Assembly (NCBI GenBank): GCA_021847015.1
Contig: JAJZVW010000010.1
Location: 1-64,000 of the forward strand
Origin: Pseudomonadota bacterium
Lineage (GTDB): Bacteria; Pseudomonadota; Alphaproteobacteria; Rhodospirillales; Magnetospirillaceae
Length of the DNA stretch: 64,000 nt
Direction: 5' to 3'
Numbering within the stretch: position 1 is the first letter of the stretch; the number at the start of each line of letters is the position of its first letter. This document shows, piece after piece, positions 16,577 to 25,717 of the stretch. Both the position numbers and the translations under genes were made by a program. The notes beneath the pieces were generated by a model, which was not told the origin of the DNA, searched no databases, and saw nothing but the letters and a program-made list of their open reading frames with translations.

Positions 16577-17049
16577 AAAATTGGTATCTCCGTGGCGCCG
16601 CCCGCGCCCCTGCAAGGGGCGCACAGCGGGAATGTGGCAAGGCGAAGCCGGCAGCGCCTGCGGGCGATGGGTCGGTCGATGCGATGGTGATCGGCACGAT
16701 CATTGCGACAACCTAGGGGCGGTTCAGCCGGTTTCGAAAAGGTCTGGGTAGCCGGCAGTACGGAGGCGCGGCGCTTGCTCGATCCCATCGCGCGCCCCAG
16801 GTGCGCGAGGAAGGACACCGCCGCCCGGGAAAGGACGCTCCGCTCTCCCGAACTCATGAACTGTCACCATAACGGTAGCCGAAAGTTTCGACAACGATCT
16901 TGTTGCGTCCCAAAGGGGTGATGCGCAACGGCAGGGAGGAGTGAAAGGGAGGGTGCCGGAAGAGTCTGCCGAATCAATGCCTTTCGGGTTGAGCCTCGAA
17001 TTGTCAGGCGCTATAGGTGTTAACACTCGCTCAAGGCTGGTGCGCGAGA
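16577..17049. promoter_or_regulatory. Divergent rne / amiC intergenic region
   Basis: A gap of 473 bases with no convincing gene. It holds the long rne leader (candidate promoter at 16866-16894) and the upstream region of amiC. No clear amiC promoter could be assigned. Confidence 0.5.
16866..16894 (-). promoter_or_regulatory. rne: Putative sigma-70 promoter for rne
   Basis: On the minus strand TTGTCG (16889-16894) and TATGGT (16866-16871) are separated by exactly 17 bases. This would give a 5' untranslated leader of about 280 bases before the rne ATG. A long leader used for autoregulation is known for enterobacterial rne; here it is inference. Confidence 0.4.
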
Positions 17050-18612
17050 ATGGGGGGCATGTTGCGGCGCCTTTCGATTCGTCTTCTGCTCGGCATTTTC
17101 GCCATCCTCGCCGTCCTCGCGCCTGGCGCGGGATGGGCGGACACGTCCGTGTCCGGCCTGCGCGTCGGCGAGCACCCCGATGGTGTCACCCGGTTCGTTC
17201 TCGATCTGTCGGAGGCCGCGGATTTCCGCATCCGGCTGTCGGACGATCCCTATCGGGTGATCATCGAGTCGGGGCATCTGGCCTGGATGACCGTCCCTGC
17301 GCTCAAGCGGCCGACCGGTGTGGTCGAGGGCGTCCGCTACAGCGAGGCGGGCGCCGCCGGGCGGATGGTGCTGGCCTTGCGACAGCCCGCCCGCGTCAAG
17401 CAGGCCTTCGTCCTCTCGCCTCGGGAGGGGGTGGGGTGGCGGTTTGTCCTGGACCTCAAGGAAGTGTCCCGGCAAGAGTTCCTGGCCGAGGCGGCCTCTC
17501 CTCCCCGGACGGTTACGGCCGTTGTGCCCGCGGATGCTGCGGGCCAGGCGTCGTTGCCGGCCGCCACGCCCGCGACCCCGCCCCCGCAACCGGCGAAGAT
17601 CGTGGTGACGTCACCCGCCGCAGCCCAGCCCCCCCCTCCGGAGGCGGCTCCTCTCTCCGTTCTGCAAGATAGAGTGTCGTCCGCCAGCGATTCTGCGCCG
17701 GCATCCACGCCTGAGATGGGCGTGCCGGCCGGTGAGCGGGGTGGCGAAGGGGGGGCGTTGCTGTCGGCGCCGATGCCTGCTCCCCAACCGCGGCCGGCGG
17801 CCACTCCGGCGGTCGCGGCAGGCGGGGCGTCGGTGGGGAGCCTGCCCTTGACAAAGGTGGCGGCTCCCGTGCCGGCACCGTCTCCCGAACCTAAGGCCAA
17901 GATGCCGAGGGGCGAGTATCGGCCGATGATCGTCATCGATCCCGGCCACGGCGGTGTTGATCCCGGTGCCATCGGAGTATCCGGAATCTACGAGAAGAAC
18001 ATCACCCTGGCCGTGGCGCGGGAATTGAGGCGGCGCCTCGAACGGACCGGGCGCTACCGCGTGCATCTCACGCGCGATGGCGATGTCTTCATCCCCTTGC
18101 ACGACCGTGTCGCCATCGCCCGGCAATACAAGGCGGACCTGTTCATCTCCCTGCATGCCGACGTGGTCAAGGACCCGCAGATTCGCGGACTCTCCGTATA
18201 CACCCTGTCGCAGACGGCTTCCGACACCGAGGCGCAGGCTCTCGCCGACAGTGAAAACAAGGTGGACCTGATCGCCGGAATTGACCTCAGCCATGAATCG
18301 GCGGATGTGGCCAACATCCTGATCGACCTGGCTCAGCGCGAAACCATGAACCGGTCCGCTGTCTTCGCCGGTGACCTGGTGGAGGAATTGGGGCGCGAAA
18401 TCTCGCTGCTGACCAACACCCATCGCTTCGCGGGGTTCGCCGTGTTGAAGGGGCCGGATGTGCCGGCGGTGCTGATCGAGACCGGCTACCTGTCCAACGA
18501 GAGCGAAGAGCGCAGTCTGCGCCAACCCGAATATCGCGGCAGGTTGGCTCGCGCCATAACGCGGGCGGTCGACCGGTTCTTCCAATCGGCCCAGAAGGGC
18601 AAACAGCCGTGA
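17050..18612 (+). CDS. amiC: N-acetylmuramoyl-L-alanine amidase with AMIN domain (AmiC type)
   Basis: Periplasmic zinc amidase that splits septal peptidoglycan during cell separation. A signal peptide of about 30 residues (basic LRRLSIR, hydrophobic core, cut near AGWA-DT) is followed by an AMIN domain (VSGLRVGEHPDGVTRFVLDL...) and a Pro/Ala-rich linker of about 110 residues. The amidase_3 domain (VIDPGHGGVDPGAIG...) has Zn ligands His in DPGHGG, Glu in GIYEKN and His in SLHAD, plus the catalytic Glu in LIETGYLSN. Starts at 17017 (GTG), 17050 or 17059 are possible; the signal peptide fits the last two. Upstream of mrcA in the same direction, but the palindromic element at 18657 intervenes. 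Confidence 0.93.
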   Translation: MGGMLRRLSIRLLLGIFAILAVLAPGAGWADTSVSGLRVGEHPDGVTRFVLDLSEAADFRIRLSDDPYRVIIESGHLAWMTVPALKRPTGVVEGVRYSEAGAAGRMVLALRQPARVKQAFVLSPREGVGWRFVLDLKEVSRQEFLAEAASPPRTVTAVVPADAAGQASLPAATPATPPPQPAKIVVTSPAAAQPPPPEAAPLSVLQDRVSSASDSAPASTPEMGVPAGERGGEGGALLSAPMPAPQPRPAATPAVAAGGASVGSLPLTKVAAPVPAPSPEPKAKMPRGEYRPMIVIDPGHGGVDPGAIGVSGIYEKNITLAVARELRRRLERTGRYRVHLTRDGDVFIPLHDRVAIARQYKADLFISLHADVVKDPQIRGLSVYTLSQTASDTEAQALADSENKVDLIAGIDLSHESADVANILIDLAQRETMNRSAVFAGDLVEELGREISLLTNTHRFAGFAVLKGPDVPAVLIETGYLSNESEERSLRQPEYRGRLARAITRAVDRFFQSAQKGKQP

Positions 18613-18647
18613 GGGCGCACGATGACCCGAAGTCTTCCGGCGCCAGC

Positions 18648-18809
18648 CTTTACCACCAGCGGTTCTCATTATGCATTTTTCGCTGTCATCCCGAGCCGAC
18701 GGCGAGGGATCTTTCCGGCACTTTCGCGTGAAAGATCCCTCAGTCGCTCCGCTCCCTCGGGATGACAACATGCCTTGATGCCGCATAATGAGAACCGCTG
18801 CTTTACCAC
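18648..18809. mobile_element. MITE-like element with 18-bp terminal repeats and 9-bp target duplication
   Basis: The element spans 18657-18800 (144 bp). Its ends are perfect 18-bp inverted repeats, CAGCGGTTCTCATTATGC at 18657-18674 and its complement at 18783-18800. Directly flanking them is the direct repeat CTTTACCAC at 18648-18656 and 18801-18809. Inside is a large palindrome with the same core as other repeats in the window. It encodes no protein, so it would need a transposase in trans. The 9-bp duplication shows genuine insertion between amiC and mrcA. Confidence 0.9.
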
Positions 18810-18899
18810 CGCAAAGCTTGACGCGTGCGGACGGGAGGGGTAGGACCGGCGGACGGTCCGCCAGCGTGTGCCGGCTGGGCTTGTTGATCCGGACGACGA

Positions 18900-21446
18900 A
18901 TGCTCCGTTTTCTCGCGACTTTTTTCAGTTTCGTGTTCCTGCTCGCCGTGGCCGCCGCCGCCGGAGCGGTCTACGTCTTCTGGCACTATGGCCGCGGGTT
19001 GCCGGACTATCATCAGCTCGCGCATTACGAGCCGCCGGTGACGACGCGCGTCTATGGCGGCGACGGACGGCTGGTCGCTGAATATGCGAAGGAGAAGCGC
19101 ATATTCGTGCCGCTGACGGCCATTCCACAGCGGGTGAAGGATGCTTTCCTGGCGGCGGAGGACAAGGATTTCTATACCCATCCGGGCGTCGACCCGATGG
19201 GTGTTCTCCGCGCCATGGTCATTAATCTACGGAACAAGGGATTGGGCAGTGACCGCCGCCCGGTCGGCGCCTCCACCATTACCCAGCAGGTCGCCAAGAA
19301 CTTCCTTCTGACAAACGAAGTATCTCTAGAGCGGAAAATCAAGGAAGCCATCCTGGCTTTCCGCATCGAGCGCGCTTTCACGAAAGACCATATCCTTGAG
19401 CTCTATCTCAACGAGATTTATCTCGGGATGGGCAGTTACGGTGTCGCTGCCGCCGCTCTTGAGTACTTCGATAAGAGTCTGGATGACCTGACGACGGCGG
19501 AGGCCGCTTTCCTTGCGGCCCTGCCCAAAGGCCCCAACAACTACAACCCCAAGCTCCATCACCAGGCGGCCAAGGATCGCCGGGACTGGGTTATCGGCCG
19601 TCTCCTCGAAGATGGCAAGATTACCAGGGAAGAGTACGACGCGGCCATTGCCCAGCCCTTGGTGCTGCGCAAGCGCGACGAGACCCAGATGATCGTCGGC
19701 GCGGATTATTTTGCCGAGGATATCCGCCGCGAGCTTGCCGCCAAATACGGGGAGAGCGCCCTTTATGAGGGTGGCCTCGTAGTGCGCTCCACGGTGGACG
19801 CCGACTATCAGGCGTTGGCCTCGCGGGTGCTGCGCGATGGGCTGATGGCTTACGACCGCCGGCATGGTTGGCGCGGGCCCGTCACTCATATCGCCCCAGG
19901 GGTGGGCTGGCAGTCCCGCTTGGCCGCCGTACCGCTGCCGGCGGGGGCCGAGCCTTGGGAGTTGGCGATGGTCCTGTCCGAAACCGATCAGGCCGTTTCG
20001 GTGGGCTTGGCCGGCGGGCGGGTGGGAACCATTCCCTGGACCGAACTCGCCTGGGCGCGGCAATGGCTGCCCCACCAGCATTTCGGCCCGCCGCCGCGAA
20101 AGGCCGCGGACGTGGTCAGGCCGGGCGATGTGGTGCTGGTCGAACCGGTGACCGTCAACGCCGACAACAACCGTCCATATCCGGCGGGGACCTACGCCCT
20201 GCGGCAGATTCCCAAGGTGGAGGGCGCCCTGGTCGCGCTCGATCCCCACACGGGCCGCGTTTTGGCGATGGTCGGCGGCTGGTCCTACGACAAAAGCCAG
20301 TTCAATCGGGCCTCTCAGGCTATGCGGCAGCCGGGTTCCGCCTTCAAGCCGATGGTCTATCTGACCGCGCTCGAACACGGATATACGCCGTCTTCGCTGG
20401 TGCTCGACGCGCCGATCGCCCTGCCCCAGGGGCCCGGATTGCCGCTGTGGCGCCCCAAGAACTACGAGAACGATTTTCTCGGTCCGGCGACGCTGCGGGT
20501 GGGTGTGGAAAAGTCTCGCAACCTGATGACCGTGCGTCTGGCCCAGGCCATAGGCATGCCGGCGATCGCCAAGACGGCGGCGGATTTCGGGGTCTACGAC
20601 AATCTGCCCAACCAGTTGGCGATGGCGTTGGGTGCGGGCGAAACCACGCTGCTCAAGCTGACCACGGCCTATGGCGAGTTGGTCAATGGCGGGAAAAAGA
20701 TCACCGCGACCCTTATCGACCGCATCCAGGATCGTCAGGGACGGACCATCTACACCCACGACAAGCGCTTCTGCGACGGGTGTTGGCCGATGCAGTATAC
20801 CGGCCAAGACATGCCGCGCCTGCCGGATATCCGCGAGCAATTGGCCGATCCCGTTTCGGCCTACCAGATGGTCCACATCATGGAAGGTGTGGTGCAACGG
20901 GGCACCGGGCGGGTGGTGGCGTCGGTCGGCAAGCCCCTGGCTGGCAAGACCGGTACCTCCAACGACAGCTTCGACACATGGTTCGTCGGTTTTTCGCCCG
21001 ATCTGGCGGTCGGCGTGTTCGTGGGTTTCGACGAGCCGCAGACCTTGGGACACCACGAAACCGGCGGCATCGTCGCCGCGCCCATCTTCCGCGATTTCAT
21101 GAAAGTCGCGCTGGCCGGCAAGCCGCCTACGCCCTTCCGCGTCCCATCGGGCGTGCGGATGGTGCGCGTCGATCTGCACTCCGGCAAGCCCACCTCCCCG
21201 AGCGATCCCAACGCGATCTGGGAGGCGTTCAAGTCCGAGGACCGTCTGCCGGCCGACGACGAGGATGTCCTGGATGGCCAAGGCGCGGATTCGGCATTCA
21301 CGTTTACTCCCCTGACCGAAGGTGCGCCCGCCGACGGTCAGAGCCCGGCCGGCCCGCCGGTGCCCGAATCCCAAGGGGGGGGCGGCGTGCCCGGGGCTGC
21401 CCCGGCGACCGGTAACGCCGCCCCAATGCCCGGCGGGCTGTATTGA
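18900..21446 (+). CDS. mrcA: Penicillin-binding protein 1A (class A PBP)
   Basis: Inner-membrane-anchored bifunctional peptidoglycan synthase of 848 residues. An N-terminal membrane helix (residues 3-30) is followed by the GT51 glycosyltransferase domain with the catalytic Glu in AAEDKDFYTHPG (about residue 87), and RPVGASTITQQVAKNF. An OB-like insert precedes the transpeptidase domain, whose motifs are SAFK (about 480), SRN (about 539) and KTGTS (about 683). The C-terminal tail is Pro/Gly-rich and disordered. Length and order are standard for proteobacterial PBP1A. prfB follows after about 80 bases. Confidence 0.96.
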   Translation: MLRFLATFFSFVFLLAVAAAAGAVYVFWHYGRGLPDYHQLAHYEPPVTTRVYGGDGRLVAEYAKEKRIFVPLTAIPQRVKDAFLAAEDKDFYTHPGVDPMGVLRAMVINLRNKGLGSDRRPVGASTITQQVAKNFLLTNEVSLERKIKEAILAFRIERAFTKDHILELYLNEIYLGMGSYGVAAAALEYFDKSLDDLTTAEAAFLAALPKGPNNYNPKLHHQAAKDRRDWVIGRLLEDGKITREEYDAAIAQPLVLRKRDETQMIVGADYFAEDIRRELAAKYGESALYEGGLVVRSTVDADYQALASRVLRDGLMAYDRRHGWRGPVTHIAPGVGWQSRLAAVPLPAGAEPWELAMVLSETDQAVSVGLAGGRVGTIPWTELAWARQWLPHQHFGPPPRKAADVVRPGDVVLVEPVTVNADNNRPYPAGTYALRQIPKVEGALVALDPHTGRVLAMVGGWSYDKSQFNRASQAMRQPGSAFKPMVYLTALEHGYTPSSLVLDAPIALPQGPGLPLWRPKNYENDFLGPATLRVGVEKSRNLMTVRLAQAIGMPAIAKTAADFGVYDNLPNQLAMALGAGETTLLKLTTAYGELVNGGKKITATLIDRIQDRQGRTIYTHDKRFCDGCWPMQYTGQDMPRLPDIREQLADPVSAYQMVHIMEGVVQRGTGRVVASVGKPLAGKTGTSNDSFDTWFVGFSPDLAVGVFVGFDEPQTLGHHETGGIVAAPIFRDFMKVALAGKPPTPFRVPSGVRMVRVDLHSGKPTSPSDPNAIWEAFKSEDRLPADDEDVLDGQGADSAFTFTPLTEGAPADGQSPAGPPVPESQGGGGVPGAAPATGNAAPMPGGLY

Positions 21447-21526
21447 CGGGGCTCCGGTCCCGGTGTTGATCCCGGGGCCGGCTTCGCCTAAAACAGCGCT
21501 CGCCATCGAGAACGAAAGGAGCCGCG

Positions 21527-22648
21527 ATGCGCGCGGAAATCGGAGCGCTGGCTCAGGACATCCGCAATTCCGTGGCGCTGCTCAAGCGCCACCTCGTGTG
21601 GGACGACGCCCTGCGCCGGCTCGACGAACTGAACGCGCAGGCGGAGAACCCCGACCTGTGGAACGATGCCGGTACCGCGCAGAGGCTGATGCGCGAACGC
21701 ACGCAGCTTGAGACGTCCGTTCAAGGCACCCGCGCGCTGGAGCGCGAGCTGGACGAACTCATCGAATTTATCGCGCTGGCCGAGGCGGAAGGAGATGAGT
21801 CGGTCGCCGCCGATGCCGAGGCCCAGCTTCAGGCGTTGCGGGACCATGCCGCCACGCTGGAGCTGGAGACGCTCCTCTCGGGGGAAGCCGACGGCAACGA
21901 CTGCTTCCTCGAAGTCCATGCCGGTGCCGGCGGCACCGAATCCCAGGATTGGGCGGAAATGCTGCTGCGCATGTATACCCGCTGGGCCGAAAAGCATGGA
22001 CACAAGGTGGAATGGCTCGAAGAAAGCGCCGGTGAGGAGGCGGGCATCAAGTCGGCGACCGTCCGCATCCTGGGGCGGAACGCTTACGGCTGGCTCAAAA
22101 CCGAGAGCGGGGTCCACCGCCTGGTCCGCATTTCGCCGTTCGACAGCCAGGCGCGCCGCCACACCAGCTTTTCATCGGTGTGGGTGTACCCGGTGATCGA
22201 CGAATCCATCGATATCCAGATCAACGAAGGCGATTGCCGGGTCGATACCTACCGCGCATCGGGCGCCGGTGGGCAGCACATCAATAAGACGGATTCGGCG
22301 GTCCGCATCACCCATGCGCCGTCGGGGATCGTGGTGCAGTGCCAGAGCGAGCGCAGCCAGCACCAGAACCGGGCGCGCGCATGGGAAATGCTTCGCGCCC
22401 GCCTTTACGAAGCGGAATTGCAGAAGCGCGAGGCGGCGGCCCAGGCTGTTGAGGCGTTGAAGAGCGACATCGGATGGGGGCACCAGATCCGCTCCTACGT
22501 TCTTCAGCCCTACCAGATGGTCAAAGATTTGCGGACCAATGTCGAAACGTCGGACACCCAAGGGGTTCTCGACGGCGATCTCGACCGGTTCATGGCGGCG
22601 GCCCTGGCCGCTCGCATCAAGGGGCAGGACGGTTCGGACGCGCAATAA
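21527..22648 (+). CDS. prfB: Peptide chain release factor 2
   Basis: Recognises UGA and UAA stop codons and triggers peptidyl-tRNA hydrolysis. The GGQ catalytic motif is in [17 protein letters not shown] and the stop-codon tripeptide SPF is in [15 protein letters not shown]. At 373 residues it is full length. The N-terminal region reads straight through without an in-frame UGA, so the programmed +1 frameshift known from E. coli prfB is absent here. The ATG at 21527 follows GAAAGGAGCCGCG, a good ribosome-binding site. Confidence 0.96.
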   Translation: MRAEIGALAQDIRNSVALLKRHLVWDDALRRLDELNAQAENPDLWNDAGTAQRLMRERTQLETSVQGTRALERELDELIEFIALAEAEGDESVAADAEAQLQALRDHAATLELETLLSGEADGNDCFLEVHAGAGGTESQDWAEMLLRMYTRWAEKHGHKVEWLEESAGEEAGIKSATVRILGRNAYGWLKTESGVHRLVRISPFDSQARRHTSFSSVWVYPVIDESIDIQINEGDCRVDTYRASGAGGQHINKTDSAVRITHAPSGIVVQCQSERSQHQNRARAWEMLRARLYEAELQKREAAAQAVEALKSDIGWGHQIRSYVLQPYQMVKDLRTNVETSDTQGVLDGDLDRFMAAALAARIKGQDGSDAQ

Positions 22649-22657
22649 TGTGTGGTT

Positions 22658-22942
22658 TCAGAACAATGAGCCCCCGCCGTACCCGCAGCGGAATCCGGCG
22701 ACGGTGGGGGTGAGAAGACCGCAGCGCAACGGCGTGAACTCCTGCCCGATCAGCCCGACCACCGCCAACCCGCTGAAGCCGCATTGGCGGTCGGCAAGCG
22801 ACCGGACCTCTTGCGGCGTGGATGTGAACGGCGAATAGCAGATGTAGGAGGCGGGCCGTCCGCCCATGTCCGGAACCAGCGGATGGGCCGCCGTCGAACA
22901 TCCCGATAAGGCCGCCGCCGCGGCCAACCTCAGGACGCGCAA
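22658..22942 (-). CDS. Small putative lipoprotein
   Basis: About 94 residues, convergent with prfB. Near the N-terminus LRLAAAAALSGC is a hydrophobic stretch ending in a lipobox, and the mature part has conserved-looking SYICYSP...ADRQCGF and a Gly-rich end. The family is not recognised. The start is uncertain: TTG at 22942 gives a normal lipoprotein signal, while a GTG at 23020 would overlap the next gene's promoter and start. Likely outer- or inner-membrane anchored. Confidence 0.5.
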   Translation of the reverse strand: MRVLRLAAAAALSGCSTAAHPLVPDMGGRPASYICYSPFTSTPQEVRSLADRQCGFSGLAVVGLIGQEFTPLRCGLLTPTVAGFRCGYGGGSLF

Positions 22943-23004
22943 GGGCTTGGGCCGCCGCCGAGTTTCGGCGGGACTGCCGTTTTTGGGAAAGGAAGGCAGG
23001 ACAA

Positions 23005-23904
23005 GTGAACGGTTCGGCACTGGCTCTCCTGATCGCCCTCGTGCTCGTCTGGGGCGCCAACTGGCCCATCATGAAGCTCGGCATCGAGCACATTCAGCCG
23101 TTGTGGTTCGCGTGTCTGCGGCTGGCCCTGGGCGCGGCCTCCCTGTTCTTGCTTCTGGTTCCCTTGGGTCGAATCCGTTTGCCATCCCGGGCGGATTTGC
23201 CGGTGGTCGCCAGCGTGGGGCTCTTGCAGATGGCTCTGTTCATGGCCCTCGTCAATCTGGCGCTTCAGTGGGTGCCGCCTGGGCGATCCGCCATACTGGC
23301 CTATACCACGCCCCTGTGGGTGGCTCCCGGTGCCGCGCTCGTGCTCGGCGAGAGGTTGAGCCGTGGCCGCTTGGCAGGGATGGCTCTGGGGCTTGGCGGC
23401 GTCGCCGTGTTATTCGGGCCGCAGGACTTCGACTGGAGCAAGCCACAGGCGTTGGCCGGCAACGGCATGCTGTTGCTGGCTGCGCTGGTATGGGCGGTGA
23501 CCATCGTGCATATCCGGGGGCACCGTTGGCGGGCGGCGCCGCTGGACCTTGCGCCGTGGCAAATGATTCTGGGGCTGGCGCCTCTGGCTGCGGTGGCCTG
23601 GGTGGTTGAAGGGCCTCCGCGCGCAGACACCTCCACCGAATTCCTGGCGGTAGCCGCTTACAACGGCCCGTTTGCCACGGCCTTCGCCTTTTGGGCCGTG
23701 GTGACTGTGAACCGTCGTCTCCCGGCGTTGAGCGTGTCGCTGGCATTGCTGTGTGTGCCTGCCGCGGGCCTGCTGTTCTCGGCCGCGATCACCGGCGAAG
23801 CCGTCAGCATGGGAGAGCTTCTCGGCTTGGGCTTGATCGCCGCGGGCGTGGGGGTGGTGGCGGTCGATAGTCTGCGCTGTCCCCGATCGGGGGAAGTCCC
23901 GTAA
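23005..23904 (+). CDS. EamA/DMT-family transporter
   Basis: Inner-membrane protein of 299 residues with about ten hydrophobic helices in two EamA repeats. The first starts at LIALVLVWGANWPIMKLG and the second at GMLLLAALVWAVTIVHIRG. Drug/metabolite-type exporters of this family export amino acids, metabolites or drugs; substrate cannot be predicted. The start is GTG with AGGAAGGCAGGAC upstream. No coupled gene is evident. Confidence 0.9.
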   Translation: MNGSALALLIALVLVWGANWPIMKLGIEHIQPLWFACLRLALGAASLFLLLVPLGRIRLPSRADLPVVASVGLLQMALFMALVNLALQWVPPGRSAILAYTTPLWVAPGAALVLGERLSRGRLAGMALGLGGVAVLFGPQDFDWSKPQALAGNGMLLLAALVWAVTIVHIRGHRWRAAPLDLAPWQMILGLAPLAAVAWVVEGPPRADTSTEFLAVAAYNGPFATAFAFWAVVTVNRRLPALSVSLALLCVPAAGLLFSAAITGEAVSMGELLGLGLIAAGVGVVAVDSLRCPRSGEVP

Positions 23905-24245
23905 ACAGGTCCGGTATCCTTCGTCCAGATTGGTTGGACGGGCGAACCGAACCCATCTCACCCCTCGGGTATAGAGGGCAACCGGGTCCTGCCCATGGCA
24001 TTTCGATTCGCTGAACCGTCAGATATAAGAATCGCGACATTTGCGGTTATGTGTGAAGGTAAGCTGTTGCTTTTGTGGTGTAATGTAAAGATATGATCGC
24101 GACACTATGCTTTAATGTCATAACATAAGGTGGATTTTATCGGGAGGGATGTGTTGCGATATATTTGATGAACGCTCTTATTAATCATGACAATCATGGC
24201 GAAATTCGTTAATCGTATTCATGATCGTCTTCGGGAAGAGTGGCC
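23905..24245. other. AT-rich intergenic stretch without a gene
   Basis: A gap of 341 bases, clearly AT-richer from about 24000 to 24230. ATCGCGACA occurs twice (near 24031 and 24096). No ORF, hairpin with U-tract or known RNA fold was recognised. It probably contains the promoter of the SDR gene at 24246. Confidence 0.5.
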
Positions 24246-25211
24246 ATGAGCACGGTGCCTCTCGTCGCGGTGACCGGTGGTGCGGGCTTGCTGGGCCGCG
24301 CGGTAATCAGCCGCCTGCTGGCCGATGGATGGCGGGTCCGCCAATTGGTGCGCAAACCGTCTTCGGGGCGGTCGCCCAAAGTGGAAGCGGTGATCGGCGG
24401 ACTGGAGGACGGGGGGGCGCTCCGTCGGCTGGTGGCCGGGGCCGATGCGGTGGTTCATGCCGCGTGCCTGACTCGCGCCTGGAGGGCATCCGACTATTAC
24501 GAGGCCAACGTCGAAGGCAATCATCGCCTGGGGAAGGCCATACGCGCCGCCGCGTCCGAGGCCAGGTTGGTGGTCGCGTCGTCGCTGGCGGCGCGTTTTC
24601 CGTGGCTGTCGGCCTACGCCGCCAGCCGGGCCGACGGCGAGGACGCGGTTGTCGAGGCGGCTGGCGTCCCGTCGTGGGCGGTACTGCGCTTGGGGCCGCT
24701 GTACGGTCCCGGCGACCGCAAGACGCTGGCCCTGATGGAGGCGGCGACCTGGCCGCTGATGCCGATTCCCGACCGGCCGGATGCGCGCATTTCCCTTCTC
24801 CACGTCGACGATGCCGCTGCGGCTGTCGCCGGAGCCTGCGGTACGTCCTTGCGGGGCGCGATCTGGGAAGTGGGGGACACGGCGCGGCCATGGTCGGACA
24901 TCGCCCGCGCGGTGATGCGCGCGGTCGCGGGCACGCCGAGGCTGGTCCGGGTTTCGCCCCGTCTTTTGGCGATCGGCGTGACCTTGACCCACCCGCTGGG
25001 CAGCCGGACGTCACCGTTGCTGAGCCCGATCCGCCTCGCCGAACTTCTTCACGACGACTGGGTGGCGCGGCCGATATGCCAGCCTCCCGCGACCGTGTGG
25101 CGCGTGCGCACCGCCTTGGACGACGGATTGTCCCAGTCCGTCGGCTGGTTCCGTTCCAACGGCTGGCTAGCCCCACCCGTCACGCTCACCGCCACCCAGC
25201 TCCGGGGATAG
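24246..25211 (+). CDS. Atypical extended SDR / NAD-dependent epimerase-like protein
   Basis: A 321-residue Rossmann protein. The cofactor motif GGAGLLG is at residues 11-17 and the strand VASS (about 110-113) precedes the active-site region. In the usual YxxxK catalytic pair the Tyr is Y124 but the Lys is Arg (YAASR, R128). The remaining fold motifs (LRLGPLYGPGD, HVDDAAAA) fit NDP-sugar epimerases or NADH-ubiquinone-complex NDUFA9-like members. The substitution may abolish or change activity. The start ATG at 24246 has GGGAAGAG upstream. Function unknown. Confidence 0.8.
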   Translation: MSTVPLVAVTGGAGLLGRAVISRLLADGWRVRQLVRKPSSGRSPKVEAVIGGLEDGGALRRLVAGADAVVHAACLTRAWRASDYYEANVEGNHRLGKAIRAAASEARLVVASSLAARFPWLSAYAASRADGEDAVVEAAGVPSWAVLRLGPLYGPGDRKTLALMEAATWPLMPIPDRPDARISLLHVDDAAAAVAGACGTSLRGAIWEVGDTARPWSDIARAVMRAVAGTPRLVRVSPRLLAIGVTLTHPLGSRTSPLLSPIRLAELLHDDWVARPICQPPATVWRVRTALDDGLSQSVGWFRSNGWLAPPVTLTATQLRG

Positions 25212-25222
25212 AGGCCTGGGCA

Positions 25223-25525
25223 TCACGGGTTGCAGGGGTTGGGGCCTTGGGGGACCGGTCCCCCGGTTCCCGTGGGCGGCGACAAGGGGAGACGGCGCCA
25301 ATCCACCGGCGGGGGCGCTTGCTGTTGCTGAGCCGCGGGTCCCGCAGCGGCGCATTTCTGCAACGCCCGTACCTGGGCGCGGCGCAACGCCAAATCGAGC
25401 ACCACCCGCTGGGAGAAGGTGTTGACCCCGAGGCTGGCGGCGTCCACCGGCGTCAGGGGGGCCATGGCGATCGCTGCGGCGGTAATCGCCAATGCCAAAG
25501 TCGGACCGTCGAGCCGTCTGGCCAT
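25223..25525 (-). CDS. Small secreted hypothetical protein
   Basis: A 100-residue protein with a Sec signal (ARRLDGPTLALAITAAAIAMAP, cut near VDA-AS). A helical segment VVLDLALRRAQVRALQKC follows, and then a Gln/Pro-rich tail ending in PNPCNP with two cysteines in the mature part. Not recognised. The start is supported by AAAGGAGGATCAGCG directly before the ATG. It is convergent with the SDR gene and divergent from the PfkB gene. Confidence 0.7.
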   Translation of the reverse strand: MARRLDGPTLALAITAAAIAMAPLTPVDAASLGVNTFSQRVVLDLALRRAQVRALQKCAAAGPAAQQQQAPPPVDWRRLPLSPPTGTGGPVPQGPNPCNP

Positions 25526-25717
25526 CGCTGATCCTCCTTTCGTTCCTGAAAGAGAGGACACGGTCAAGGCCTGGAAGGTTCCGCATTGCGGCCGATGCGT
25601 GCGGCACCTCTCCGGCTGCGTGCTTCCAGCCGTGGCTTCAGCGTATTTCCGTTCGGTGTCTTCCGTCCTGGCGTTCGCTCGATTAAGGTCGCGGCAAGGG
25701 AAACGGAGCGAGGGCGC

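Noticed and set aside
13991-16690. Open frame of 899 codons opposite rne
   Set aside because: Antisense shadow produced by GC-rich codon bias; rne is certain.
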